From Thereva unica (Eukaryota > Arthropoda > Insecta > Diptera > Therevidae): 64,000 nt of DNA. The notes under the pieces were generated by a model, which saw nothing but the letters and a program-made list of their open reading frames with translations, had not been told where the DNA came from and made no database searches. The DNA is taken from contig CATLJY010000924.1 of the NCBI GenBank assembly GCA_949987705.1, positions 1 through 64,000 of the forward strand. The letters are read 5' to 3'. This document shows positions 22,913 through 34,409 of the stretch, piece by piece. The translations under genes were made by a program, and so were the position numbers. Positions within the stretch are counted from its first letter, which is position 1. Each line of letters opens with the position of its first letter.

Positions 22913-23177
22913 TTTTTAATTTAGTAGCGTATTTATCAAGTTTAAATTTTAACTTTAAAAACTGTCAGGTTGAACTTCTGACAACTCACTTTGAGAACTC
23001 TTGCCTGAAAAGTGTTTCATGAGATTTCTTGCTCTGAATTGCTCCAACTTGCTTTATTTATTTTTGACAGCTGCTCTACTGTGAGCTGCCTCGAGCTGCT
23101 CTACCTTTTTTCCGGTCTCAATAAAAGCAGCTTATGTAACTCCCAAGCTGCTCTGTGAAAAAGACATCGGCAGAATA

Positions 23178-24366
23178 GTGTCATTAATATCGGTTTCATC
23201 GAAGCCATCTCATTCTTTACCACTTCTGTACCTTCCCGAACAAAACATTAGTAAATTTGGTACAACGTGGTCATTGGATGAATGGAATAGCAGGCTGAAA
23301 AATTTAAGTGCGAAAAACACCGTGAATGTCAAGTCGAAAAATGAGCCGAAACAGCAACATAATAAATCGAGGCGGAGTATTGTAATTAACACTCCCAACA
23401 CCATGGTACCTCCCAATCAGAGATCAGCTTACCTCCTCAACGGCGCACGGTTCCAAGCAAATCCGTCTTGGGTTAGGAATATGTTCCAGACCGAGTTCTC
23501 TATTAAGCTCCTTGGCTGTGAACTCGTCTCGCAAATAAACAATAAGGACAACGGAGCTTCAAAATAACAATGGCCACTAAATATGAATAGCTATGTATTT
23601 CTCAACTCTGCCTTGGATGTTTTCAAATGGAATGCTTTAACGCTCCGCCGCTGGAATGATAGATTAAGTAATAAATTTAAGGTAGTTAAAACTAGGATTA
23701 ATATCAACACTATTAGCTTCAAAAATAAAAATATTAACATACTAACAAAGCACGCAAAATCCCCTAATATCCACAGTAACATTAACTCTAAAATCATCAA
23801 AACCAATACTAAATTTTTCTCGTAGCCCTATTATCATCGGCGGCCGTTCTTATTCCGATGTTACCGAGATTCCGATAAACAATCAACCTCCCCTTAACCC
23901 TCCACAACCTCATACTCCTACGGTTGTGGCAGAAACACCAATATTGGCGAGCTCTTCCATCATTGCAACCAAACCAAACTTCTTGGACCCTCTACAGCCT
24001 CCGAACGTCAAAAACACCTTAATTTCGGCAGACTGAACCGAGGGTCGGTACCTATTATCTCGGCTCAGAGATCTAAGGATTTTTGATAATGTAAGGCTCT
24101 TCCTTGCATATATGCACAACAAACCAGACTCTACCAGTGTAAATGGTAATACCAGGACCAGCCTCATTATTTCAATCCAACAGGAAGGTCTCTCCATCGA
24201 TCGAAATACGCTGCTTAAACTCTACACTGTGTATCATGAGCAATACCAGATCTCTTCTGAGCAAGTAAAGAAGGACCTAGCCTCTTACGCCTCACATGTG
24301 AGATCACTACATGTGTCTCAATTGCAGAAGCGCCGGGACGAAATGGCTAGATATTATCGTCCGTAA
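23178..24366 (+). pseudogene. Element C copy 1 ORF1, broken
   Basis: The frame opens with KFGTTWSLDEWNSRLKNLS and continues through WVRNMFQTEFSIKLLGCELV. A shift follows near 23565, then WNALTLRRWNDRLSNKF, a stop at 23823-23825, and the C-terminal VRLFLAYMHNKPDS to MARYYRP. It matches ORF1 of copy 2 throughout. The first residues of the ORF1 N-terminus are missing. The protein would bind element RNA. Confidence 0.75.
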
Positions 24367-26598
24367 CTAGTCACTCCTCCGACAAATACCCACATCTCAA
24401 CTAACCTAGACCCACCCACGGACATAAGGCTCTTTTATCACAATTGCAGTGGTATGAGAGGCAAACTTTATAACCTTTTTATTGACTCGAAATCTTGCAA
24501 TTTTAATGTAGTCGTAATCACAGAAACGTGGTTAAATGAAACTTTTTTAAACGAGGAGATCTTAGACTGCGCCTGGACGATATACAGAGGAGACTACAAC
24601 TCTACCGGTCTCTCAAGAGGTGGAGGTGTTCTTATAGCGGTCAAAGACCCCTTAAATAGTGAACTAATCGCAACTAAAAGATCGAATTCCTTTGAGCATG
24701 TTTTCGTGCGAGTTAAATCGGGCAGGAAACACACATACTTTGGCACTTCGGATATAAAGTTTATCGACTCCTTTTATCTAAATGGTCTACACCAAATTAT
24801 TAGAACTCCGAATTCTCTTGGTAATTGGTTAGACCTAATCTTTTCTAACTCACCTGAGGAGCTGAACATCCTGCCTGCTCCGCCTGAGGAGAACCTATTC
24901 ACCAACTCTATTCATCATTCTGCATGGATCCTCGAACACACTACCGCAATATCTAATCATCGCATATCATACAATAACTCAATCAGTTATGATTATAAAA
25001 ATGCAGATTCTAACAGCATTATCTCCGAATTATCTCTAGTTGACTGGGAAGATAGGCTATCTGGTAATGACATTGACGAAATTGTGTCTTGCTTCAACAC
25101 TATAATATTCAACGTTATTGACAAACATGTCCCCAGAATTAAAAGAAGGGATAAATTATCGGAACAATGGCTGGATAAGAATGTCCGTTCTCTTCGTAAT
25201 CAGAGAAATAAATTGTATAAGCTGATTAGAAATAACCCCCATGCAAATGAATAACTGAAACTAGAATACACTAGGCTAGCCTCAGAGTTCAGTCTTAGGT
25301 CACGTGAGGCCTATACTACATATCTTAACTCTGTTGGCGATAGGATAGTAAGAGATCCCAAAAAATTCTTTCATTTCGTTAATATAAAACGAAAAACCTT
25401 AGGCTATCCAACTACAATGACCAGTGGCAGTAAACACACCTCTTGCCCACAGGAAATTTGTAACATGTTTGCTGGCAGGTTTACCGAAATCTTTTGTCCA
25501 AAATCTGATACCGAAACACAGACCTAACTCCTACGCGCACTGTTTAAACAATCTAGATATCAATAAAGGTCACGGTCCTGACAATCTGCCTCCTTGCTTT
25601 CTGCAGTGCTACTCAACTCAAATTCTGTTTCCCCTCTATCTTATTTTCAACAAATCCTTATCGTTAGGAAAATTCCCTAAAATTTGGAAAAAATCATACT
25701 TCATACCAAGTCACAAAGCATCTAATAAGCATTCGGTGGACAACTACAGGGGCATTGCAATATTATCAGCAATTCCTAAGCTTTTCGAAAAGCTTGTTTA
25801 CGATAAGATTGCCCACATAATTGATCCGCTCCTCAATGACCAACATAGCTTCAGAAAAGGGCGCTCGACAACTATTAACCTTATGACACTAACCTCCGAA
25901 CTACTATGTGGTATGGAGAACGGTTATCAAATCGATGCTGTCTAACTGACTTCAGTAAGGCCTTTGACCGTGTCGACCACCATATTTTAGTAACAAAACT
26001 ACTAAAATTTGGAATATCTGGGCCTGTCCTAAGATAGATAGAATCATATCTTAACGGAAGAACACAAGCCGTTAGATTTCAAGGATTTCTGTCAAAAGAA
26101 ATCGAAGTAACTTCCGCAGTCCCTCAGGGTAGTCATCTTGGCCCACTTTTATTAAATATATTCATCTCAGACCTGTCAGAAAAACTAAGTAATATACGAC
26201 ATCTTTTTTATTCCGATGACCTCAAAATATATAGTGTCATAAAGTCGCGTGCTGACGTAACTCTCCTTCAGTCGAAACTGAATACATTAGAGGACTGGTG
26301 CTCCACCAATAAACTGCAACTAAACACCAGTAAATGCCACGTAATTACCTTCTCTCGTATAAAAGGCATGCAGTTGCAATACTATTATCTCAACGGCAAG
26401 GTATTAGACCGCGTTGATCAAATTGTAGATCTAGGTATTGTCCTGGACAATAAATTAAATTTTAATTTGCACTACGATAATATTATTGCAAGAGCTAGCA
26501 AACTTCTTGGCTTTATAAAGAGAAGAGCCAAGGAATTTGACAGCCCTCGAGTAACTAAAACCCTTTTCTGTTCACTAGTACGCCCAATTTTAGAATAC
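24367..26598 (+). pseudogene. Element C copy 1 ORF2, endonuclease and RT, broken
   Basis: The open frame continues directly from the ORF1 stop (TAA 24364-24366, then CTAG) into LFYHNCSGMRGKL, ITETWLNE and GGGVLIAVKD. A deletion removes the middle of the endonuclease at about 24752. A stop occurs near 25252. A second deletion lies near 25540, then NKGHGPDNLPP, NYRGIAILSAIP and FRKGRSTT are readable. The RT active site reads YSDD near 26212-26221 where copy 2 has YADD. The frame runs to ILEY, where the LTR interrupts it. Confidence 0.8.
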
Positions 26599-27107
26599 TG
26601 TTACGTTTTTACGGCTTAACGGATTTGTAGGATTAATTAAGGAATACACTTTTAATTATCCACACAAAATTTATTTATTACAAACCAAAACACAAACACA
26701 ATTCTTACAGTTCACAATAATTACTTTTAATATACTATCTCGCACTATTAAATTCTATCTATCGCTTTATAGTTCACTTTTAAATCACTACTTTTCACTG
26801 TTCTCACTTTAAAACACTTTTATCGTCTTTCAAATCAAAACTGACTCTCTCAGCGCCTGCAAGCCGCTTTTATATCCAAGCTCCACCTTTATTTAACTTC
26901 TGGAACCTTCTCGAGTCCCTTTTCTCGAGCCTAGTGGTATGTTCTTTTCTTTTCGTCCAGAAGCTTGAAGTTGTCTTCACTTATCGCGCGTTCCAATTTT
27001 AGTTTAGTACATAAATCACTAAATCATTAGTTCAGACATCAACCAGAGTTGTTATCGACAATCGTTGATTATGCTTTTTCACAAACAGATGGCGCATAAA
27101 TCATCAC
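26599..27107 (-). repeat. Solo LTR with 5-bp target duplication
   Basis: 509-bp insert beginning TG and ending CA, flanked by AATAC at 26594-26598 and 27108-27112. On the minus strand it has a TATAAAAGC box near 26872 and an AATAAATAAA signal near 26670. It interrupts the element C RT between ILEY and ACPIWNP. Solo LTRs arise by recombination between the two LTRs of a complete element. It does not resemble the Gypsy LTR at 20 kb. Confidence 0.8.
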
Positions 27108-27112
27108 AATAC

Positions 27113-27571
27113 GCATGCCCGATCTGGAATCCTATTTACCAGGTAAGCAGTAGTAGGTTTGAGTCAGTGCAAAAGAAGTTTCTACTCTTTGCTCTGAGAA
27201 ATACGAATGAATACGACTCACGTGATTTCCTTAGCCTACCGCCCTACACAGCCAGGCTCAAAATGTTGGATCTCATGCCACTGTTTAATAGGCGTAAGCT
27301 GCTTATTTCATGCTTTACTTTGGATGTCTTAAACGATAAGATCAAAGATCAGTTTCTGTCAGACAGGATCCAAGTTAACGACGATGTCCGACACAATGGG
27401 CATACGAAAATGCTTAGGGAATATTCTTATCGGACCGAGTATGGAAAGAACGAGCCCATCAACAGATGTTGCATGATTTTCAATGGCCGCGGTTCCTGCT
27501 TCTCCCCTGGAATTAGCAAATTATCCTTTAAGAAAAAATTGATATCCTTCCTGTCATCCGAATTACCCTGA
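27113..27571 (+). pseudogene. Element C copy 1 ORF2, C-terminal part
   Basis: After the solo LTR, the RT C-terminal region resumes with ACPIWNPIYQVSS, RFESVQKKFLLFALRN and DVLNDKI to the end FLSSELP. It is co-linear with 32110-32563 of copy 2. Confidence 0.8.
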
Positions 27572-27987
27572 ACTAACACTATAACTAAATATGTTATAAA
27601 GATATACTCTGTGATAATAATCTTAGACTGTAAACTACTTTAGCTATAGTCATTTTTCCTGTGTAATATAATTTAAGCGTGCCTTGTTTGGCGTAAATAA
27701 ATAAATAATAAAGAATAACAAGACGCAGGACGATTGGTTAACACGCTGCTAGATTTAGAATTATATATAACAGAGCGAAGATAGAGAGACAATCGAGCAT
27801 TTGGTTAACATCAAAAATAGTGTATGTACTGGACTTTGGAGAGGTTTCGAAGCTCAAAATTGGATATCTAGTGCCATTAGTGAATATGACAGTCTAGAAT
27901 TAATGTAGCACCAAAGCGTTGTACCATTCACGTATATAAAAGTTTTCAAACGTACCGAAACAAAACGGTGTCTTTTCAGCGCCAATT

Positions 27988-29625
27988 GTGCCCCATCATA
28001 GGTCCTTGAACGGGCAACCGGTTTTACTTACCGTCCTAGATAACAACAACAACAATAATGAAAGCTTGACAAAGTCCGATCTACCAGCAAAAATTTCGGA
28101 CTGCATACATAAGCTCTGCGTTCTCGATGATGGAATTCTGCAGTTTAAAAAAGACGTGGTATCACAATTGCATAACATTGAAACGGAGTTGACGAAAGTC
28201 AAATCACTCTCCACGGCTGAGAACAAAATCAATTTTTCCACCCAGGATGACCCCGCGCCAACAATTTGTGACTATGACGAAGAGCCAATCTCACTCGCGG
28301 ACGAGTTGGATCAGGCCAACTTTACACTCGGCCCTCCTAATTTGCACAGACAGGCTTTATCAATCTCATCTGACCCTCACAATTTGCCTCCGCTACACCT
28401 GCCTGTGAACAATATAAAAAAATTCGGAACTATGTGGTCAATGGATGAATGGGCCAGCAGATTGGAAAAAATCAGTAAGGTGAATAAGGCGGCAGCTACG
28501 AACCGAAAAGGGGACAGCGTACACCGAAACAAAATACCTCGAGGTCCTAACCGGAACACCAGTAAGTCAAGCCCTTCGCAGCACAATAACGACACCTCAA
28601 TCTTCTACCTCAGAGGCGCACCAAAACAAGCGGACTCGGCTTGGGTAAGCAGATTATTTCTCAAAGACTTTTCCGTCAACCCGATTAATTGCGAAGAAGT
28701 AGGTTCGCGTAAAAAGAAGCTTAAGAACTTTAAGGTGACTCTACCTGCTAAATACGAATGGCTTTTCTTCAGTTCAACATCTAACATCCTCAAATGGAAT
28801 AAATTAACTCTCCGCCGTTGGAAAAACAGGGTTACACCGAGGAAAATTGTACCCAAGTTAGTTGTAAGGGATAGGTCTAATAACACTAATTATAAGATAA
28901 GCACTAACCCTATCGTAAGCTCCAATAATAAAAACAAAAATATACTAACAAAGCATGCTGCATCCCCTAATATCCGCAGCAACATTAATAAAATTATCAA
29001 TTTCAAATCTAACAGTACTTCCGCCCCTACCTCTACCGTCTCTGCACTTAATAGCGATTTATACCCAAATTTTTCTCGTAGCCATATTATCATCGGCGGC
29101 CGTTCTTACTCCGATGTTACCGAGATTCCGATAGACAATCGACCTCCTCCTAACCCTCCTCAACCTGTTGTGGCAGAAGCACCAATATTAGCGAGTCCTG
29201 AAGGACATACCAACAGCATCACTGCAACCAAACCACACTTCTTGGACCCTCTACAGCCTCCGAACGTAAAAAATACCTTAATCTCGGCAGACTCAACCGA
29301 GGGTCGGTACCTATTATCTCGTCTCAGAGATCGTAGGATTTACGATAATGTAAGGCTCTTCCTTGCTTATATGCACAACAAACCTGACTCTACCTGTGTA
29401 AATGGTAAGACCAGGACCAGCCTCATTATTTCGATCCAACAAGAAGGTCTCCCCATCGATCGGAATACCCTGCTTAAGCTCTACACTGTTTATCACGAGC
29501 AATACCAGATCTCTTCTGAGCAAGTAAGGAAGGACCTCGCCACCTACGCCTCACATATGAGATCACTACATGTGTCTCAATTGCAGAAGAGCCGGGACGA
29601 AATGGCTAGATATTATCGTCCGTAA
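27988..29625 (+). CDS. Element C ORF1, RNA-binding Gag-like protein
   Basis: An open frame of 545 codons. Residues about 30-85 form a likely coiled coil (DLPAKISDCIHKL and LHNIETELTKVKSL). Residues 135-200 are the conserved KFGTMWSMDEWASRL block. Residues 205-290 (IFYLRGAPKQADSAWVSRLF, KNFKVTLPAKYEWLF, WNKLTLRRWKNR) resemble the RRM-like module of CR1/Jockey-type ORF1 proteins. A Ser/Asn/Pro-rich linker precedes a conserved C-terminus (LRDRRIYDNVRLFLAYMH, VYHEQYQISSEQV). No CCHC knuckle. The listed start codon is GTG: no ATG occurs in frame before residue 149, so the true start is unknown. TAA at 29623-29625. Confidence 0.8.
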   Translation: MPHHRSLNGQPVLLTVLDNNNNNNESLTKSDLPAKISDCIHKLCVLDDGILQFKKDVVSQLHNIETELTKVKSLSTAENKINFSTQDDPAPTICDYDEEPISLADELDQANFTLGPPNLHRQALSISSDPHNLPPLHLPVNNIKKFGTMWSMDEWASRLEKISKVNKAAATNRKGDSVHRNKIPRGPNRNTSKSSPSQHNNDTSIFYLRGAPKQADSAWVSRLFLKDFSVNPINCEEVGSRKKKLKNFKVTLPAKYEWLFFSSTSNILKWNKLTLRRWKNRVTPRKIVPKLVVRDRSNNTNYKISTNPIVSSNNKNKNILTKHAASPNIRSNINKIINFKSNSTSAPTSTVSALNSDLYPNFSRSHIIIGGRSYSDVTEIPIDNRPPPNPPQPVVAEAPILASPEGHTNSITATKPHFLDPLQPPNVKNTLISADSTEGRYLLSRLRDRRIYDNVRLFLAYMHNKPDSTCVNGKTRTSLIISIQQEGLPIDRNTLLKLYTVYHEQYQISSEQVRKDLATYASHMRSLHVSQLQKSRDEMARYYRP

Positions 29626-29629
29626 CTAG
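29623..29629 (+). promoter_or_regulatory. Candidate stop-readthrough junction TAA-CTAG
   Basis: The ORF1 stop TAA is followed at once by CTAG, and ORF2 continues in the same frame without an ATG before its catalytic Asn. The same seven bases stand at 24364-24370 in copy 1. A CUAG 3' to a stop codon is an established readthrough-promoting context, best known for UGA. Function here is inference. Confidence 0.45.
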
Positions 29630-32563
29630 TCACTTCTCCGACAAAAACTCGCATCTCAACTACCCCTGACCCAACTGAAAACATAAGGCTCTTTTACCAC
29701 AATTGCAGTGGTATGAGAGGCAAACTTAATAACCTTTTCATTGACTCGAAATCTTGCAATTTTAATGTACTCGTAATCACAGAAACGTGGTTAAATGAAA
29801 CTTTTGTAAACCAGGAGATCTTAGACTCCACCTGGACGATATACAGATGCGATAGAGACTACAACTCTACCAGCCTCTCAAGAGGTGGAGGTGTTCTTAT
29901 CGCGGTCAAGGACCCCCTGAATAGTGAACTAATCGCAACTAAAAATTCGAATTCCTTTGAACATGTTTTCGTGCGAGTTGAATCGGGCAGGAAACACATA
30001 TTTTTCGGCACTTTTTACATACCCCCTAACTCTGACGAATCTAAATATGATGAATTACTTCATATATTAGATGATATTAACGAATCTCTCTCCAGTTGCG
30101 ACGACATATTTATTTTAGGAGACTTTAATCGCCCTAATATATCTTTTATCTCCGACGAGGAAGAAAATTGTTTACTTCCGATTAACGTCACAAATGCTAT
30201 CGATATAAAGTTTATCGACTCCTTTTATGGAAATGGTCTACACCAAATCATTAGAACTCCGAATTCTCGTGGTAATTGGTTAGATCTAATCTTCACTAAC
30301 TCACCTGAGGAGTTGAACATTCTGCCTGCTCTGCCTGAGGAAAACCTTTTCACCAACTCTACTCACCATTCTGCATGGATCCTCGAACATAATACCGCAA
30401 TATCTAATCATCGTATATCATACAATAACTCATTCATTTATGATTTTAAAAATGCAGACTCTAACAGCATTATCTCCGAATTATCTCTAGTTGACTGGGA
30501 AGATAGGCTATCTGGTAATGACATTGACGAAATAGTGTCTTGCTTCAACACTATAATATTCAGCGTTATTGACAAACATGTGCCCAGAATTAAAAGAAGG
30601 GATAAATTATCGGAACCATGGCTGGATAAGAATGTCCGTTCTCTTCGTAATCAGAGAAATAAATTGTATAAGCTGATTAGAAATAACCCCCATGCAAATG
30701 ATGAACTGAAATTAGCATACACTAGGCTAGCCTCAGAGTTCAGTCTTAGGTCACGTGAGGCCTATACTACATATCTTAACTCTGTTGGCGATAGCATTAT
30801 TAGAGACCCCAAAAAATTCTTTCAGTTCGTTAATATGAAACGAAAGACCTTAGGCTATCCAACTACAATGACCAATGGCAGTAAACACTCCTCTTGCCCA
30901 CAGGAAATTTGTAACATGTTTGCTGACAGGTTTACTGAAGTCTTTTGTCCAAAATCTGATACAACACATACTGACCCAACACACACGCGCACTGTTACTT
31001 CAACTCTTATAGATAACATATCCCTATCCGTCGAAGACATCATGACAGGTTTAAACAATCTGGATATCAATAAAGGTCACGGTCCCGACAATCTGCCTCC
31101 TTGCTTTCTGCAGTGCTACTCAACTCAAATTCTATTTCCCCTCCATCTTATTTTCAACAAATCCTTATCGCTAGGAAAATTTCCTATAACTTGGAAAAAA
31201 TCATACCTCATACCAATTCACAAAGCATCTAATAAGCATTCGGTGGACAACTACAGGGGCATTGCAATATTATCAGCAATTCCTAAACTTTTCGAAAAGC
31301 TTGTTTACGATAAGATTGCCCATATAATTGATCCGCTCCTCAATGACCAACAACATGGCTTCAGAAAAGGGCGCTCGACAACTACTAACCTTATGACACT
31401 AACCTCCGAACTACTATGTGGTATGGAGAACGGTCATCAAATCTATGCTGTCTACACTGACTTCAGTAACGCTTTTGACCGTGTCGACCACCATATCTTA
31501 ATAACAAAACTACTAAAATTCGGAATATCTGGGCCTGTCCTAAGATGGATAGAATCATATCTTAACGGAAGAACACAGGCCGTTAGATTTCAAGGATTTC
31601 TGTCAAAAGAAATCGAAGTAACTTGCGGAGTCCCCCAGGGTAGTCATCTTGGCCCACTTTTATTTAATATATTCATCTCAGACCTGTCAGAAAAACTAAG
31701 TAATATACGACATCTCTTTTATGCCGATGACCTCAAAATATATAGTGCCATAAGGTCGAGTGATGACGTAACTCTCCTTCAGTCGAAACTGAATACGTTA
31801 TATGACTGGTGCTCCACCAATAAACTGCAACTTAACACCAGTAAATGCCACGTAATTACCTTCTCTCGTAAAAAAAACATACAGTTGCAATACTATTATC
31901 TCAACGGCAGGGTATTAGACCGCGTTGATCAAATTGTAGATTTGGGTATTGTCCTGGACAATAAATTAAATTTCAATTTGCACTACGATAATATTATTGC
32001 AAGAGCTAGCAAAAATTCTTGTCTTTATAAAGAGAAGAGCCAAGGAATTTGACAGCCCTCGAGTAACTAAAACCCTTTTCTGTTCACTAGTACGCCCAAT
32101 TTTAGAATACGCATGCCCGATCTGGAATCCTATTTACCAGGTAAGCAGTAACAGGTTTGAGTCGGTGCAAAAGAAATTTCTACTCTTTGCTCTGAGAAAT
32201 CTACACGACTCTCGTGATTTTCATAGCCTACCACCCTACATGGACAGGCTCAAAGTGTTGGATCTCATGCCTCTGTTTAATAGGCGTAAGTTGCTTATAT
32301 CATGCTTTACTTTGGACGTCTTGAACGATAGGATCAATGTTCAATTTCTGTCAGACAGGATCAAAGTTAACGACGATGTCCGTCACAATAGGCATACGAA
32401 AATGCTTAGGGAATATTCTCATCGGACCGAGTATGGAAAGAACGAGCCCGTCAACAGATGTTGTATGATTTTCAATTACCACAGTTCCTGCTTCTCCCCT
32501 GGAATGAGCAAATTATCCTTCAAGAAAAAACTGATATCCTTCCTGTCATCCGAATTATCCTGA
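29626..32563 (+). pseudogene. Element C ORF2, endonuclease-RT, one frameshift
   Basis: In the same frame as ORF1. After TAA-CTAG the frame stays open through DPTENIRLFYHNCSGMRGKL; the first ATG (29713) lies inside the endonuclease first strand. Endonuclease: HNCSGM Asn site, ITETWLNE Glu site, ILGDFNRP, NWLDLIFTNS. RT: HGPDNLPP, NYRGIAILSAIP, HGFRKGRST, YTDFSNAFDRV (first Asp), GVPQGSHLGPLLF, YADDLKIY active site. One extra A in the run at about 32010-32015 shifts the frame; the C-terminal part continues in 31997-32563 (ACPIWNP to SSELS). Apart from that the protein looks complete. Confidence 0.85.
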
Positions 32564-32735
32564 ACTAACATAACACTATAACTAATGTACCATAAGTTAT
32601 AAAGATATACCTGTGATAAATTGTTAAATGCAAATGTACTTTTAGCGATATATGTATATATTCATAAGTTACTTTCCCTGTGTAATATAGTTTAAGCATG
32701 CCTTGTTTGGCGTAAATAAATAAATAAATAGATAG

Positions 32736-34409
32736 GTCGAGACGGTAGACAATTTGGCTTTGCTCTATATTTATCATTACAGTCAACTTAGTCAACTTAC
32801 TATAGCCGTATTTAAATTGTCTTTCGAATAAGGAAATTGCTTTTGCAGAAACACTATAACCATAATATATAATTTTTGCCTAATTTTGGCAATACAGGGT
32901 AAGACTGAAAAACCGCACAAAGAACTTCGATTCAATGGTCCATGTAAATTCCTACAATTTCTTATTTTTAAAAACTTACTTTAGTTTTGCCGTATCCATA
33001 TCTTCCCTTTTTATAAGTTGAATAATCAACCCACATGTGCAAACCCACCATAAAAAACTTCAAATTTTAATTCTATGCAAATTATTGATTTAGAGCATAA
33101 GGATGGCAGCCCATTTCCCGTCAGCTGTTTACTTCCTGCAATTCATATGCAAAACGGAAATCATCCATCATACTGGTGTCGATATAAATCTCACAATAAT
33201 GATGACGTTGACCAAATCCTCTGATGGATTGGCGCTGAGTCATACAAGCTGGAAGCTATTTACTGCGATCTAAGGTCACTCAAATATTTTATGCAAATTT
33301 AAGGCCAAATTTATGTGGGTGCCATTAGGGTAAATATTTTGAAGCTTCAAAGATACAATAAGAACGTGCGACGAAGTATATTGGCATGTATTCTATATGC
33401 AATGTAAAAGTTGAATATGAATTTCTTTATTTCCAAGAATAAATTGGAAATCGTTCTGCATGAAAGACTTAGTTACAAAGGTTTCAACCTAATATTTTTA
33501 ATACGCTTTTATTACCTTCACTTGTAAATATGTAAAAGGAAAATGCTTAAGACTTTACACTTTAGAAGTAAAACTTTTTTGCCGAACAGCTAGTAATAAT
33601 TATGTAATAGATAGAAAATTCAGGGCAACGACAGATGCCAGAAGTATAGTGACGAGCCTACTGAAGGCCTTGATAAAAGAAGGTACAATTTGGAAATTAT
33701 CAATACCAATTGCTATCGATAAAAGTAACTCTGTCTGTCTGTCTGTCTGTTACGCTTTCACGCCTAGTCCGCTTAACCGATCTAGATGAAATTTGATACA
33801 GATGTAGATTGAGACTTTGGAGAACGACATATACTACTTTTTTTCGCGAAAAAATTATTGAAAGAGGTGAAATAGGGGATGAAAGTTCGTATGGGAGTCC
33901 TAATTGTTTGCATTTTCCTGAGGGCGATATTCACAGTCATTTCTTAAACATAGAGAACCGCGGGATATAAAGGGCTGACATTTTGACAGTGCATCCCTAA
34001 AATGATGCGGACGCGATTTTAGAAAATTCATTCTCTAACGGGGAAAAATGGGGCTGAATAGGAATATTTTTCTTTAGTCAAATTTTTTTCAAACTTAGTA
34101 TATGTACATATTATATACTCCAAGCCATAAATAATGAAACCCGTGTTTCAGGATTTTTCAAAATTCAAGCCCTAAGAGGTCGAACAGGGTGAAAACAATT
34201 GTATGAGAAGTTATTTATTATAAGCCTTTATTTAACCTCCAATGATTGTTATTTTGTTTAGTTCAAAGCTTGCAAACTAATTTGGACCTAAAATCAGGCT
34301 AACATTTTGCACATATACATATATAGCAAAATGGTTCTTTTGTTTAGAGGGGTGGAAACTTTTTTCCTATATGTATTTTGTTTATGTCTTGTTTATGTTC
34401 GTAAGCTTG
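32736..34409. other. Spacer; CTGT repeat and dispersed-repeat sequence
   Basis: No gene seen. At 33726-33750 a (CTGT)n run leads into TACGCTTTCACGCCTAGTCC and a block to about 33900 that looks like a common insect interspersed repeat. Its class is not recognisable here. Confidence 0.4.

Larger units (their letters stand above)
23178..27718 (+). mobile_element. Element C, copy 1: 5'-truncated two-ORF non-LTR element
   Basis: Closely similar to copy 2 (27720-32735) but shorter: it starts at a point equivalent to about 28350 of copy 2. It has internal deletions in the endonuclease and linker, several stops and a solo LTR insertion. It ends in the same CCTTGTTTGGCGTAAATAAA 3' sequence and an AAATA-rich tail. 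Confidence 0.85.
27720..32735 (+). mobile_element. Element C, copy 2: near full-length two-ORF non-LTR element
   Basis: About 5 kb: a 5' UTR of roughly 270 bp (27720-27987), ORF1, ORF2 and a 3' end CCTTGTTTGGCGTAAATAAA with an AAATA-type tail rather than poly(A). It stands head to tail directly behind copy 1. A TATATAAAAG at about 27936-27948 could be promoter-like. RT type is Jockey/CR1-superclade by its YADDLKIY and GVPQGS motifs; the exact clade needs a tree. Confidence 0.85.
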
